A stretch of 64,000 nucleotides of DNA from Bacillota bacterium (GTDB lineage Bacteria > Bacillota > Clostridia > Acetivibrionales > DSM-1351): positions 28,912 through 92,911 of the forward strand of contig JAEYNY010000009.1 in NCBI GenBank assembly GCA_023412275.1. The letters are read 5' to 3'. Made by a program: the position numbers and the translations under genes. This document shows positions 40,725-50,295 of this stretch, in pieces (the stretch's first letter is position 1; the number at the start of each line of letters is the position of its first letter). Below the pieces are notes generated by a model that saw only the letters and a list, made by a program, of their open reading frames with translations, was not told the DNA's origin and searched no databases.

Positions 40725-42074
40725 ATGATCAAATTGAAAAAAGTTGCGGTATTTGTTCTCTCAGCAGCGATGGTTGCTTCATTGGCAGCTTGCGGAGGAG
40801 GAAATACAGCATCAGACAGTTCAGTATCATCTTCAACAGTATCAACTTCAAAAACATCTGTTCAATCAGGCGAAAAGGTTAAGCTGAAATTCCTCTCTTT
40901 AAGCGCTGATGACAATAGAAACAAAATCAGAGAAAATTACATAAAAGTTAATATTGCAAAAGAAATGCCAAATGTAGAAGTTGAATACGATTTGGGCGGC
41001 GGTGGAGATGATTATGCCAATAAGTTAAAAGCTTATAACGCTTCGGGAGATATGCCGGATGTATGGTTCTCAGAACAGAATCTTTCATCTGTAGTAATCT
41101 CAGCAGGAAATGCATTGGACCTAGCTTCATATGTCCAAAAAACAGGATTTGATAAGAAATTTACTATGAAAGAAGTAATAACACCAGATGCAGACGGCAA
41201 GTTATATTGTGTGCAGTCCGGTTCAGACCAATACTTCACTCCAAGATTATGGTACCACAAGGATATTTTTACAAAGAATAACATTCAGGTACCAAAGACT
41301 TTTGATGAATTGGTTAAAGTTTGTGAGACTTTGAAATCAAAAGGAATTACACCTATTTCTATAGTTGGTAAGGGTGGATGGACTCCTAATCTTCACATGC
41401 TTCAGACTATGATAATGGCTGAAGATCCACAGGTTGCAGTTGATCTGGCTAATAATAAGATTGATTTTAGCAATCCTGTTGTTAAAAATGCATTGGGCAG
41501 AATTCAGAAACTTGTAAAAGTCGGTGCATTTGCGCAGGGTGTTACAAATATAGATTATGGTCCGGCAGTTGAAATGTATACTTCAAACAAAGCTGCCATG
41601 CTTGCAATGTTTACATGGGAACTTCCAAATCTTGAGAAAGCTTGTCCTGATACTGACTTTATGGTATGGCCTACAGCAAAAGACGGCGTTGATGCAAATT
41701 CATCAATCCAATTCTGGGGTGCACCATTAAGCGGATATTTAGTATCCTCTAAAACACAGAATCCTGAAGTAGCAGCTCAGTTCGCAATGTTCTGTGCAAC
41801 TCAGGACGCCCTATTCTACAATACTGATAATAAGGCTCCTACAGCACTTGAGACCGGTGTTAAAATTGAAGGTATGTCAGAATTGGCAAAGAGGAACCTT
41901 GATCAATTCAATAATGCTAAGTTAAAGATACCTTCATTATGGTCAGCAATATACAGTACAAAGATGTCAGCTGAAATAACCACTCTTGACAGTAATCTTC
42001 TTACCGGGGAGTATTCACCGGATGAATTTATTAAAGCTATCAATCCTATATGGGCTAAAAACTTTAGTAAATAA
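40725..42074 (+). CDS. Sugar ABC transporter substrate-binding lipoprotein
   Basis: A 449-residue extracytoplasmic binding protein of the MalE/MsmE class. Lipoprotein signal with lipobox LAAC (Cys at about residue 23), a Ser/Thr-rich linker (30-48), and a two-lobed domain with DMPDVWFSEQNL, KLYCVQSGSDQYF and LHMLQTMIMAEDP. It delivers oligosaccharides to the permeases encoded next; with GH36 and GH31 enzymes downstream, alpha-galactosides are the likely cargo. It has a strong AGGAGG site and is separated from the permeases by a hairpin. Confidence 0.92.
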   Translation: MIKLKKVAVFVLSAAMVASLAACGGGNTASDSSVSSSTVSTSKTSVQSGEKVKLKFLSLSADDNRNKIRENYIKVNIAKEMPNVEVEYDLGGGGDDYANKLKAYNASGDMPDVWFSEQNLSSVVISAGNALDLASYVQKTGFDKKFTMKEVITPDADGKLYCVQSGSDQYFTPRLWYHKDIFTKNNIQVPKTFDELVKVCETLKSKGITPISIVGKGGWTPNLHMLQTMIMAEDPQVAVDLANNKIDFSNPVVKNALGRIQKLVKVGAFAQGVTNIDYGPAVEMYTSNKAAMLAMFTWELPNLEKACPDTDFMVWPTAKDGVDANSSIQFWGAPLSGYLVSSKTQNPEVAAQFAMFCATQDALFYNTDNKAPTALETGVKIEGMSELAKRNLDQFNNAKLKIPSLWSAIYSTKMSAEITTLDSNLLTGEYSPDEFIKAINPIWAKNFSK

Positions 42075-42104
42075 CTACTAGTAAAAATAAATGATTAAAC
42101 AATA

Positions 42105-42144
42105 AATATCCCTATATGAAAACTCAACTTCATATAGGGATATT
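42105..42144 (+). other. Intercistronic hairpin between binding protein and permease genes
   Basis: Perfect 16-bp stem (42105-42120 with 42129-42144) with an 8-base loop, followed by ATTAAATAAGG rather than a T-run. Such elements after a binding-protein gene usually protect the upstream mRNA or partly terminate, so that binding protein exceeds permease. Confidence 0.7.
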
Positions 42145-42162
42145 ATTAAATAAGGTGACGAT

Positions 42163-43047
42163 ATGAATAAAAACTACAATAGTAAACTTGCAATTTTTAT
42201 ATTCGCTTTTCCAACATTGCTCTTATTTACTGCTTTTGTTGTATATCCTATTTTCCCAGAAATAATTATAAGTTTTCAAAACAATGATGGTTTTAAAAAT
42301 ATGGGATTTGTGGGCTTTGATAATTATGTAAGTATTCTTACTTCGCCGACCTTCTGGAAAGCAAACGTGAATACATTAATAATAGTACTAATCTCAACTT
42401 GCATAGGACTTCCTATTTCATTATTCCTTGCATTATTAGTAGACAGACAGACAGAAGGTGTAAGAAGGTTTTTCAAATTCAGTAGTGTATTCCCGGCAGT
42501 ACTTTCAGTTACCGTAATAGGTCAGATGTGGATTGCTATTTATAATCCTCAATGGGGGTTAATTGATAGTATATTAAGAGCAATTGGATTAAGTAATCTT
42601 GCATTAGGATGGTTATCCGACAAAAGTACAGTTGTAGTTTCAATTACTATTGCCTTCCTTTGGCAGTACATTGGCTTAAATGCATTGCTTTTCTATACTG
42701 GTATTAAATCCATACCAAAGACTTATTATGAAGCAGCTACAATAGATGGAGCATCCTTCCTGAAAACGAGTATAAAAATAACAATACCTCTTTTACAGGA
42801 TGTTACCAAATACTTATTAGTAGTATCAGTACTTGGATGTATGTCCCAGTTCGCACATGTAAGAATAATGACAGCAGGAGGACCTGGTGATGCATCAAGA
42901 ACAGTTATCTATGAATTGTACTATAGGGCATTTTCAGCTTCTGATTACGGACAGGGATGTGCAATTGCTGTTGTATTTATAATCGAATGTCTTCTATTCA
43001 CATGTATAATTAACAAATTTGTTGCAAAAGAAAAAATAGAATTCTAA
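42163..43047 (+). CDS. Sugar ABC transporter permease, MalF type
   Basis: A 294-residue inner-membrane protein with six hydrophobic segments. The EAA loop that docks the ATPase reads YYEAATIDGASFLKTSIKI (about 188-206). N-terminal SKLAIFIFAFPTLLLFTAFVVYP is typical of the MalF/UgpA half. Pairs with the next gene. No ATPase gene is found in the operon, so a shared MsmK/MalK-type ATPase elsewhere is expected, as usual for this family in Firmicutes. Confidence 0.93.
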   Translation: MNKNYNSKLAIFIFAFPTLLLFTAFVVYPIFPEIIISFQNNDGFKNMGFVGFDNYVSILTSPTFWKANVNTLIIVLISTCIGLPISLFLALLVDRQTEGVRRFFKFSSVFPAVLSVTVIGQMWIAIYNPQWGLIDSILRAIGLSNLALGWLSDKSTVVVSITIAFLWQYIGLNALLFYTGIKSIPKTYYEAATIDGASFLKTSIKITIPLLQDVTKYLLVVSVLGCMSQFAHVRIMTAGGPGDASRTVIYELYYRAFSASDYGQGCAIAVVFIIECLLFTCIINKFVAKEKIEF

Positions 43048-43067
43048 TAGAGGGTGGTGAATCAGTA

Positions 43068-43895
43068 ATGAAACAAAAAGTTGTAAACATGACAAATAAG
43101 ATAATACTGATAATTATAGGAATAACATTTCTTTTCCCGTTATACTGGATGTTAAATTTATCGTTCAAATCAAAAAGTGAGGTGTATGATAATCCGTTCG
43201 GCCTTCCAAAGAAATGGATTTTTGACAACTACGGCGATGCTCTGGAGAAGTTTAACTTTTTTAGATATTTGTCAAACAGTGTGATATATTCTGTTAGTAC
43301 AATTATTATTACAATCATTTTGGGCAGTATGTTTGCATACTGTGTAAGCAGAATGAACTGGAGATTTAAAAATACCGCTTTGACATATGTTTCACTAGGT
43401 CTGATTATACCGGTTCAGGTTGTAATTATACCGCTTCTTATTATGGTTAAAAATATGGGACTGAAGGGAACCCATCTGGGATTAATACTTCCATATTCGG
43501 CTTTTGCACTATCCTCATGCATTTTAATGCTTTATGCATTTTTCAGAACCTTACCAAGGGAACTGGAAGAAGCGGCATGCATCGATGGATGCAATATTTA
43601 TCAAACATATTTCAGGATAATACTACCCACAATCAAACCTGCAATGGCAACCCAATTTACACTTAAATTTATGAATACGTATAATGAGTTCTTTTTAGCG
43701 TTTATTCTAGGTGCTGATGATAAAATCAGATCCCTACCGGTAGGCTTACTTAACTTCTTTGTAAGTATAGGCGTATCTCACTGGGGACAGATTGGTGCAG
43801 CTATGGTAATAACGAGTATTCCTACAGTTCTAATTTACGTTTTAGGAAATGAGCAATTAGAGAACGCTCTCACAGCAGGAGCAATTTTAAAATAG
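43068..43895 (+). CDS. Sugar ABC transporter permease, MalG type
   Basis: A 275-residue permease with six membrane segments. The EAA loop is LEEAACIDGCNIYQTYFRI (about 166-184). The N-terminal region FLFPLYWMLNLSFKS and the ending FVSIGVSHWGQIGAAMVI are typical of the MalG/UgpE half. Twenty bases after its partner permease, with the GH36 gene 22 bases downstream. Confidence 0.93.
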   Translation: MKQKVVNMTNKIILIIIGITFLFPLYWMLNLSFKSKSEVYDNPFGLPKKWIFDNYGDALEKFNFFRYLSNSVIYSVSTIIITIILGSMFAYCVSRMNWRFKNTALTYVSLGLIIPVQVVIIPLLIMVKNMGLKGTHLGLILPYSAFALSSCILMLYAFFRTLPRELEEAACIDGCNIYQTYFRIILPTIKPAMATQFTLKFMNTYNEFFLAFILGADDKIRSLPVGLLNFFVSIGVSHWGQIGAAMVITSIPTVLIYVLGNEQLENALTAGAILK

Positions 43896-43917
43896 TTGAA
43901 GGAAAAGGGAGAAGATT

Positions 43918-46023
43918 ATGAATAAAGTTTTATCAGAATACCTCTTTTCAGATATGATAATAAGATACTTAGCAAATGAGGAAGGAAATATAGGATTTGA
44001 GATTTTGCCTGCCAACCTGAAAGACAAAGTAGCTATCTCAAAAAAGTATAATATTGATCCACTTGTCCAGGTTTTTATAAGAGGCGATGATTTTTCAGAT
44101 GGGTTCGCAAATGGACACACAATGAGAAATGGACAACAAACCTTTCTGCTTCAATACGAATCCCAGAAAGTTGAAAAAATAGAAAACACTCAGGTCATCA
44201 CAACTATACTGAAAAGTAAACAGGGCCATGTTGCGAGGCATATAGTTACTTATCACAATGGATTGAAAGCCTTTGAAGTGAAGACGGTATTTGCTAATAA
44301 ATCGGATAATGCTGTTTGTTTAGAAATGATGTCCAGTTTTTCAGTTGGTGGACTGACTCCTTTTATAGAAGGTGAAGCACCTGAAAGTATGAATATTCAC
44401 AGGATACGGAGTTGCTGGAGTAATGAAGGAAGGCTTATAACAGAGGCAGTGGAGGACCTGCAGCTTGAGCCATCCTGGTCAGGCCATGGTGTAAGAACAG
44501 AAAAATTTGGCCAGACCGGGTCTATGCCTGTCAGAAAATTTTTCCCATTCCTGGCGGTGGAAGATACAGTTACAGGTGTGGTTTGGGCTGCACAACTGGC
44601 CTGTGCCTCATCATGGCAGATGGAACTGTATAGAAGGGATGATGCACTGTGTATATCCGGTGGACTTGCAGACTACGATTTTGGACACTGGATGAAGGTA
44701 CTGGAACCAGAAACTGAATTTGAGACACCTTCAGCATATATAACAGTCGGTATTGGAACTGTAGACGCAGTATCACAAAGGCTGCTTACAATACACAAGT
44801 ACAACTTTAACAAGATAAACAAGTTTGATCGGCTGCCGGTTCTATTCAATGAATTCTGTACTACTTGGGGAAATCCTTCACATGATAATATCAAAAAAAT
44901 TGTGGATATTATCAAAGACAAAGGGGTTGATTATTTTGTTATTGACTCAGGTTGGTTTGCTGATAAAGAAAATGGCTGGGATGGTACACACGGGGATTGG
45001 ATAGTAAGTCCTGAGGTATTCCCACATGGTCTTCAGGAGACTGTTAGGATAATCCGGGAGGCGGGAATGATTCCCGGAATATGGTTTGAGTTTGAAAACT
45101 GTGGATTTCTGTCAAAAGCATATAAGGACGATAAACACCTACTAACGAGAAATGGAAATATAATAACTTCAGGACTCAGACGATTTTGGGATATGACCGA
45201 TCCATGGGTTATTGATTACCTGAGTGAAAAAGTCATATCAATGCTTAAGCAATATGGTTTCAAATATTTAAAGGTTGACTATAATGAATCAATCGGAATA
45301 GGTTGTGATGGGTATGAGTCCCTTGGAGAAGGGCTAAGACAAAGGATTCTTGCTTCACAGGAATTCTTCAGGAGAATAAGGGAGGAAATCCCTGATATTA
45401 TTATAGAAAACTGCTCTTCGGGAGGACATAGACTTGAACCCTCAATGATGTCATTATGCGAAATGGCATCCTTTTCAGATGCACATGAGTGTGATGAAAT
45501 ACCAGTTGTGGCAGCTAATTTGCATAGAGTAATAAATCCATGTCAATCACAGATATGGGCGGTGCTACGGAAGAAAGACAGTAAAAAGAGAGTTGTATAC
45601 TCTATTGCTAATACCTTCTTGGGAGTAATGTGCTTATCCGGTGATGTATATGATTTGAATAAAGAGCAATGGAATGTAATTGAAGAGGGAATCAGTTTCT
45701 ACCGATCCATTTCAGATATTATATTAAATGGCACAACTTACTTTTTCGGTTCGAAACTTAAAAGCTACAGAAATCCTAAGGGGTGGATGGGTGTTCTGAG
45801 AAAGTCTGAGGATGAAAAGGAAGCACTTGCTTTGGTTTATACGTTCCACGGAGATTTCCCTGTTGAGGTAAAAATCCCTGTAAGTGATAATTATGAAGTT
45901 TGCAATACTTACTGTGCTTTCGAAAATAATGTTTTACTCATAAATGGAAGTCTTTGTATCAATATGAAGGAAGAATTTGAAGCAGCAGCTGTTCATTTAA
46001 AATTGAAAAGTGAGGTTAATTAA
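43918..46023 (+). CDS. Alpha-galactosidase, GH36
   Basis: Releases terminal alpha-1,6-galactose from melibiose, raffinose-type and related oligosaccharides. 701 residues, no signal peptide, so cytoplasmic. N-terminal beta-supersandwich (1-300), then the barrel with VIDSGWF, IPGIWFEFENCG, nucleophile Asp in KYLKVDYNES (about residue 454), the ENCSSGGHRLEP substrate motif and acid/base Asp in SFSDAHECDE (about 521). It is the first enzyme after the importer, matching import of intact galactosides. GGGAGAAG ribosome site. Confidence 0.92.
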   Translation: MNKVLSEYLFSDMIIRYLANEEGNIGFEILPANLKDKVAISKKYNIDPLVQVFIRGDDFSDGFANGHTMRNGQQTFLLQYESQKVEKIENTQVITTILKSKQGHVARHIVTYHNGLKAFEVKTVFANKSDNAVCLEMMSSFSVGGLTPFIEGEAPESMNIHRIRSCWSNEGRLITEAVEDLQLEPSWSGHGVRTEKFGQTGSMPVRKFFPFLAVEDTVTGVVWAAQLACASSWQMELYRRDDALCISGGLADYDFGHWMKVLEPETEFETPSAYITVGIGTVDAVSQRLLTIHKYNFNKINKFDRLPVLFNEFCTTWGNPSHDNIKKIVDIIKDKGVDYFVIDSGWFADKENGWDGTHGDWIVSPEVFPHGLQETVRIIREAGMIPGIWFEFENCGFLSKAYKDDKHLLTRNGNIITSGLRRFWDMTDPWVIDYLSEKVISMLKQYGFKYLKVDYNESIGIGCDGYESLGEGLRQRILASQEFFRRIREEIPDIIIENCSSGGHRLEPSMMSLCEMASFSDAHECDEIPVVAANLHRVINPCQSQIWAVLRKKDSKKRVVYSIANTFLGVMCLSGDVYDLNKEQWNVIEEGISFYRSISDIILNGTTYFFGSKLKSYRNPKGWMGVLRKSEDEKEALALVYTFHGDFPVEVKIPVSDNYEVCNTYCAFENNVLLINGSLCINMKEEFEAAAVHLKLKSEVN

Positions 46024-46140
46024 TTACTCAAACTGTGCAATTAAATATACTGCTTAAAGCCTATTAATAATCAGGTGTGGTAGCATTATCAATGGAAAGT
46101 TGGATAAGAAATAGTTGCATGAATTAGTTGATGAGACGAA

Positions 46141-46246
46141 GTTTTTTTGCTGAAAAACCGACACGATGTCGGTTTTAGCACATTATGAACCATGGATGGT
46201 GAATGTGTGCGACAGCAAAAACACTGAGATGAATCATTACTGATTC
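46141..46246. other. Nested hairpin cluster in a 356-base gap
   Basis: The region 46024-46379 holds no convincing gene. Within it, an outer stem GTTTTTTTGCTG (46141-46152) pairs with CAGCAAAAAC (46213-46222). It encloses a perfect 10-bp hairpin AAAACCGACA-CGA-TGTCGGTTTT (46154-46176) and a 6-bp stem with CACATT/AATGTG at about 46179-46208. A further hairpin GAATCA-TTAC-TGATTC follows at 46231-46246. The layout resembles a three-way junction. It could be a structured RNA, an mRNA processing element or a mobile-element remnant. Confidence 0.5.
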
Positions 46247-46379
46247 TAGCAATTATTTTGGCAACAAAACATTGATAATTCTTCCATACCAATATATTTA
46301 TATTTTTTTATGTGCAAAGTTTGAGTTAATTATAGTAAATAACTCAACAATACAACAGCTTATTACAGGAGTGAAAAAA

Positions 46380-48722
46380 ATGTTTTCGTTTGTTCATATT
46401 ATACCAATGACTGAAAATATCATAAGAGTTGTATATTCCAAAAATAAAGAAAAACCTGGGAACAGTATTCTTATTGCGGAAGATTTCAAACCTATGGATA
46501 ATTTGGCAACAGATAACTACTTATCTGCGGATGATTCCATTTTGTTTAAAAACAAACAAGGCGAGGTTATTTTAAAGGAGATAGGACACAGCTTAACTGA
46601 AAAAGAAGTTCTTACATATTATGTAGATGGTGAGCCTGTTGTCAAATACAAGCAGACAGCAAATGGTGATGTAGCTTATATTGAAAATGCCAGGCATAAG
46701 TCGGCGGGTAAAGCATATGAGGGGAAGCTTGTTTTTTCCATAACGGAAAAAGAGGGTATCTATGGTTTGGGTCAGCATGAAAATGGGATTTACAACTATA
46801 ATGGCAAGAAGGAATACCTGTTCCAAGCAAATATGAAAATATCAATTCCATTTATACTATCATCCCGAAATTATGGAATACTGATTGATACGGAAAGTGC
46901 TGTAATTTTTGACAGCAAACAAAGAGAAGTAACATTCTCAATTGATACAACCGCTGAGCTTTCTTACTATGTTATTATAGGAAAAAATTTCGAGGAAATC
47001 ATTAAAGAATTAAGAGGTCTGACAGGAAGAGCACCGATGCTTCCAAGATGGGCTTATGGATATGTTCAATCCAAGGAACGGTATTATTCTTCTGAAGATC
47101 TTTTAATTACAGTGATGAGGTTTAGAAATTCAGGTATCCCTATAGATTGCATTGTACAGGATTGGTTTACCTGGGAAGAAGGTTTATGGGGAGAGAAGAG
47201 TGCGGATAAAAAAAGATATCCGGATATTAAAAGACTGGTGGACAGACTTCATAAAGAACACGTAAAACTTATGGTTTCTATCTGGCCCAATATGGCGGAA
47301 GGTGGGAACAACCTCCGTGAGTTTAAGGAAAAAGGACTTTTATTGCCAAATTCAACTACCTATAATGCCTATAGCGAAGAAGCAAGAGCTGTTTACTGGA
47401 AGCAATGTGAAGAAGAATGGTTTTCGGCAGGAGTGGATGCATGGTGGTGCGATAATGCCGAACCTTTTTCCGATGCGGACTGGAATGGAGAGGAAAAAAG
47501 ACCGGAAGAACTGCGGTATCAATTGATTGTAGACGAATCCAAAAAGTCCATGGATTGGACACGTCTTAATTCATATGGCCTTTTACATTCAAAAGGTATT
47601 TATGAAAACTGGCGGAAAACAAAAAATGGAAAACGTGTTACAAATCTTACGCGTTCATCCTATATATCAGGTCAAAGATATGGGACGGTTTCATGGTCAG
47701 GAGATATCAGTGCAAAATGGTCTGTTTTAAGAAAGCAGATTACTGAAGGGATTAAATTTTCAATGAGCGGTATGCCCTATTGGACCTTGGATATCGGTGC
47801 ATTTTTTACAGTGAAGGACAAATGGGAAAACAGGGGATGCAATTGCAGTGACAATACCAACAAGCTATGGTTCTGGGACGGGGATTATAATGACGGTGTC
47901 GATGATTTGGGATATAAGGAGCTTTATGTAAGGTGGTTTCAATACGGTGCTTTTTTACCTATGTTCCGCTCACATGGCACTGATACACCGAGGGAACCGT
48001 GGAATTTCGGCAAACCGGGAGATGTTTTTTATGAAACAATACTTAAGTTTATAAAACTACGCTACCGGTTGCTTCCTTATATATATTCAATGGCAGCAGA
48101 AGTTAATCAAAAGCATGCAACAATTATTCGCAGCTTAATGTTTGATTTTGCAGAAGACAAAAATGTGAAAGAGCTCAGCGACAGCTTTATGTTTGGTAAG
48201 GCATTCCTTGTTTGCCCGGTTACAGAGCCCATGTACTATGAAGTAAATAGTGTGCCTCTGCCGAATGTTGAAAAAACAAAAAATGTGTATTTACCTAAAG
48301 GCGCTCGGTGGTATGATTTCTGGACAAATACTTTGTATGAAGGAGGACAGACTCTACCCTACAGAGCGACGCTAGATATGATTCCGTTGTTTGTTAAGGC
48401 AGGTTCCATTGTACCCATATCTGAACCCCTTATGTATGCAGACGAGAAAAATGGGGAGATATCCGAAATCATTATTTACAGTGGAGAGGATGGAGAGTTT
48501 ACCTTGTATAACGATGATGGAGACAATTACTCCTATGAAAAAGGGAACTTTTCAACTATTGATCTAATGTACAAGGATAATAAAAAAACATTGACGTTTG
48601 GAATGGCTTCAGGTGAATTTAAATACCAGGAAAACTTCAAAATAAAATTGGTTAAAAGCGGAGATAATCCTAAAACAATTGAGTTTATATACAAAGGAAA
48701 AGAAGAAATTATTCATTTATAA
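46380..48722 (+). CDS. Glycoside hydrolase family 31 enzyme
   Basis: A 780-residue cytoplasmic enzyme: N-terminal beta-sandwich (GIYGLGQHENGIYNYNGKK near 130-150), barrel with RWAYGYVQSKERYY and DCIVQDWFTWEEG, nucleophile Asp in AWWCDNAEPF (about residue 358), acid/base Asp region FRSHGTDTPREPW, and distal beta domains. GH31 includes alpha-glucosidases, alpha-xylosidases, sulfoquinovosidases and some alpha-galactosidases; the WCDNAEP loop does not settle which. ATG at 46380 follows AGGAGTG. Its place between GH36 and galT suggests an alpha-galactoside or a galactose-containing oligosaccharide as substrate. Confidence 0.88.
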   Translation: MFSFVHIIPMTENIIRVVYSKNKEKPGNSILIAEDFKPMDNLATDNYLSADDSILFKNKQGEVILKEIGHSLTEKEVLTYYVDGEPVVKYKQTANGDVAYIENARHKSAGKAYEGKLVFSITEKEGIYGLGQHENGIYNYNGKKEYLFQANMKISIPFILSSRNYGILIDTESAVIFDSKQREVTFSIDTTAELSYYVIIGKNFEEIIKELRGLTGRAPMLPRWAYGYVQSKERYYSSEDLLITVMRFRNSGIPIDCIVQDWFTWEEGLWGEKSADKKRYPDIKRLVDRLHKEHVKLMVSIWPNMAEGGNNLREFKEKGLLLPNSTTYNAYSEEARAVYWKQCEEEWFSAGVDAWWCDNAEPFSDADWNGEEKRPEELRYQLIVDESKKSMDWTRLNSYGLLHSKGIYENWRKTKNGKRVTNLTRSSYISGQRYGTVSWSGDISAKWSVLRKQITEGIKFSMSGMPYWTLDIGAFFTVKDKWENRGCNCSDNTNKLWFWDGDYNDGVDDLGYKELYVRWFQYGAFLPMFRSHGTDTPREPWNFGKPGDVFYETILKFIKLRYRLLPYIYSMAAEVNQKHATIIRSLMFDFAEDKNVKELSDSFMFGKAFLVCPVTEPMYYEVNSVPLPNVEKTKNVYLPKGARWYDFWTNTLYEGGQTLPYRATLDMIPLFVKAGSIVPISEPLMYADEKNGEISEIIIYSGEDGEFTLYNDDGDNYSYEKGNFSTIDLMYKDNKKTLTFGMASGEFKYQENFKIKLVKSGDNPKTIEFIYKGKEEIIHL

Positions 48723-48735
48723 AGGGTGGAATATA

Positions 48736-50283
48736 ATGATTAATCCTGCATATGAGATTGAAAGATTACTTCAATTCGGGGAAAAGCATGGTATGGTAGA
48801 TAAACTTGATACCATAATTGCACGAAATCAGCTTTTGAATTTGCTTAAATTAGAAGAGCCATACAGTGGTAATGTAGTTGAGGAGGACTTGGAGTATCCT
48901 ACCGAGATATTGAGTTCACTTGTTGAATATGCAGGGAATGAAGGCTTGTTTAACAAAAAAATATATGCTTTTGGTGAACTGTTTGACACCCAAATAATGG
49001 GCATTATAATGCCAAGAGAAGCTGAAATTGTCAGAAAATTTTATGAACTGGTTGAAACACAATCCATAAAGGCCGCAACAGACTACTTTTATGGACTTTG
49101 TATAGCATCAAATTATATAAGGACTGCCCAGATTGCAAAAAATATAAATTGGACGACTGATACTAAATACGGAAGCATTGAAATAACAATAAATCTAACC
49201 AAGCCGGAAAAAGATCCAAAAATAATTGCCATGGAGAAACTACAGCAAGAGAGCAATTACCCTAAGTGTATGCTTTGTATTGATAATATAGGGTACTCCG
49301 GCAGAATCAATTTCCCTGCAAGACAGACCCATAGAATAATTCCTGTAACATTATGCGGAGAACAATGGTATTTTCAGTATTCGCCATATGTCTATTATAA
49401 TGAGCATTGCATTATATTGAGTGAAAATCATGTGCCAATGGTGGTCTCCAAAAAGACCTTTAGCTGGCTTCTGGATTTTGTAAGGCAATTTCCCCATTAT
49501 ATATGTGGGTCAAATGCGGACTTACCAATAGTTGGAGGATCAATACTCAGCCACAATCACTTTCAGGGCGGAAACTACATATTTCCGATGCAGAAAGCGT
49601 CTATTATAAAAAAATATAAATGCAATGAATACGATAAAATTAATATAGCTATAGTAAAGTGGCCCCTATCAGTTATCCGCGCCACTAGTGACGATATCTC
49701 AGAGTTAACCGATTTCTCAGATTATGTTTTAAACATGTGGAGAGAGTACTGCGATGAAAGTGTTGAGATTCTTGCATATTCTGATTACGGAAAAATTCCT
49801 CACAATACTATAACTCCTATTTGCAGAATGAATGAAGAGGGAAAATATGAGATGAATTTAGTGCTTAGGAATAATAGGACAACTGATGAATATCCTGATG
49901 GGATATTTCATCCTCATAAAGAAATTCACCACATCAAGAAAGAGAATATTGGCTTGATTGAGGTTATGGGGGTGGCTATATTACCTGGGAGACTTAAGTC
50001 AGAGATTGAACAGATAAAACAAATACTATGCGGCAAATTATATAATGCAGATATTTATGAAAAAGAACATGTACTTTATAAGCATAAAGCTTGGATAGAA
50101 GAACTTATTTCAAAATATGGAAATACATTAACTGAAGAATGTGCTGATGAAGTCATAAGGTTTGAAATTGGAAGGAAGTTCGAGACCTGTCTGGAGCATA
50201 CAGGGGTATTTAAGCAAACAGATGAGGGCTTGAAGGCATTTGATAGATTTATGAAATCAATTGGCTGTAAAAATATAAATTGA
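48736..50283 (+). CDS. galT: Galactose-1-phosphate uridylyltransferase
   Basis: Exchanges UDP-glucose and galactose-1-phosphate in the Leloir pathway. 515 residues, the long Firmicute-type GalT (class II) rather than the roughly 350-residue E. coli type. The uridylylated-His motif is ILSHNHFQGGNY, and PKCMLCIDNIGYSGRINFPA, YSPYVYYNEHCIIL and LRNNRTTDEYPDGIFHP are family stretches. ATG at 48736 has AAAGGGTGG upstream; an in-frame ATG at 48679 lies inside the GH31 gene and lacks support. galK follows 12 bases later; galE is not in the window. Confidence 0.93.
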   Translation: MINPAYEIERLLQFGEKHGMVDKLDTIIARNQLLNLLKLEEPYSGNVVEEDLEYPTEILSSLVEYAGNEGLFNKKIYAFGELFDTQIMGIIMPREAEIVRKFYELVETQSIKAATDYFYGLCIASNYIRTAQIAKNINWTTDTKYGSIEITINLTKPEKDPKIIAMEKLQQESNYPKCMLCIDNIGYSGRINFPARQTHRIIPVTLCGEQWYFQYSPYVYYNEHCIILSENHVPMVVSKKTFSWLLDFVRQFPHYICGSNADLPIVGGSILSHNHFQGGNYIFPMQKASIIKKYKCNEYDKINIAIVKWPLSVIRATSDDISELTDFSDYVLNMWREYCDESVEILAYSDYGKIPHNTITPICRMNEEGKYEMNLVLRNNRTTDEYPDGIFHPHKEIHHIKKENIGLIEVMGVAILPGRLKSEIEQIKQILCGKLYNADIYEKEHVLYKHKAWIEELISKYGNTLTEECADEVIRFEIGRKFETCLEHTGVFKQTDEGLKAFDRFMKSIGCKNIN

Positions 50284-50295
50284 GGGAGCTTTGTA

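Noticed and set aside
46089..46292. Minus-strand frame of 67 residues in the gap before the GH31 gene
   Set aside because: It crosses the nested hairpins, has atypical Cys/His/Ser-rich composition and no ribosome site.
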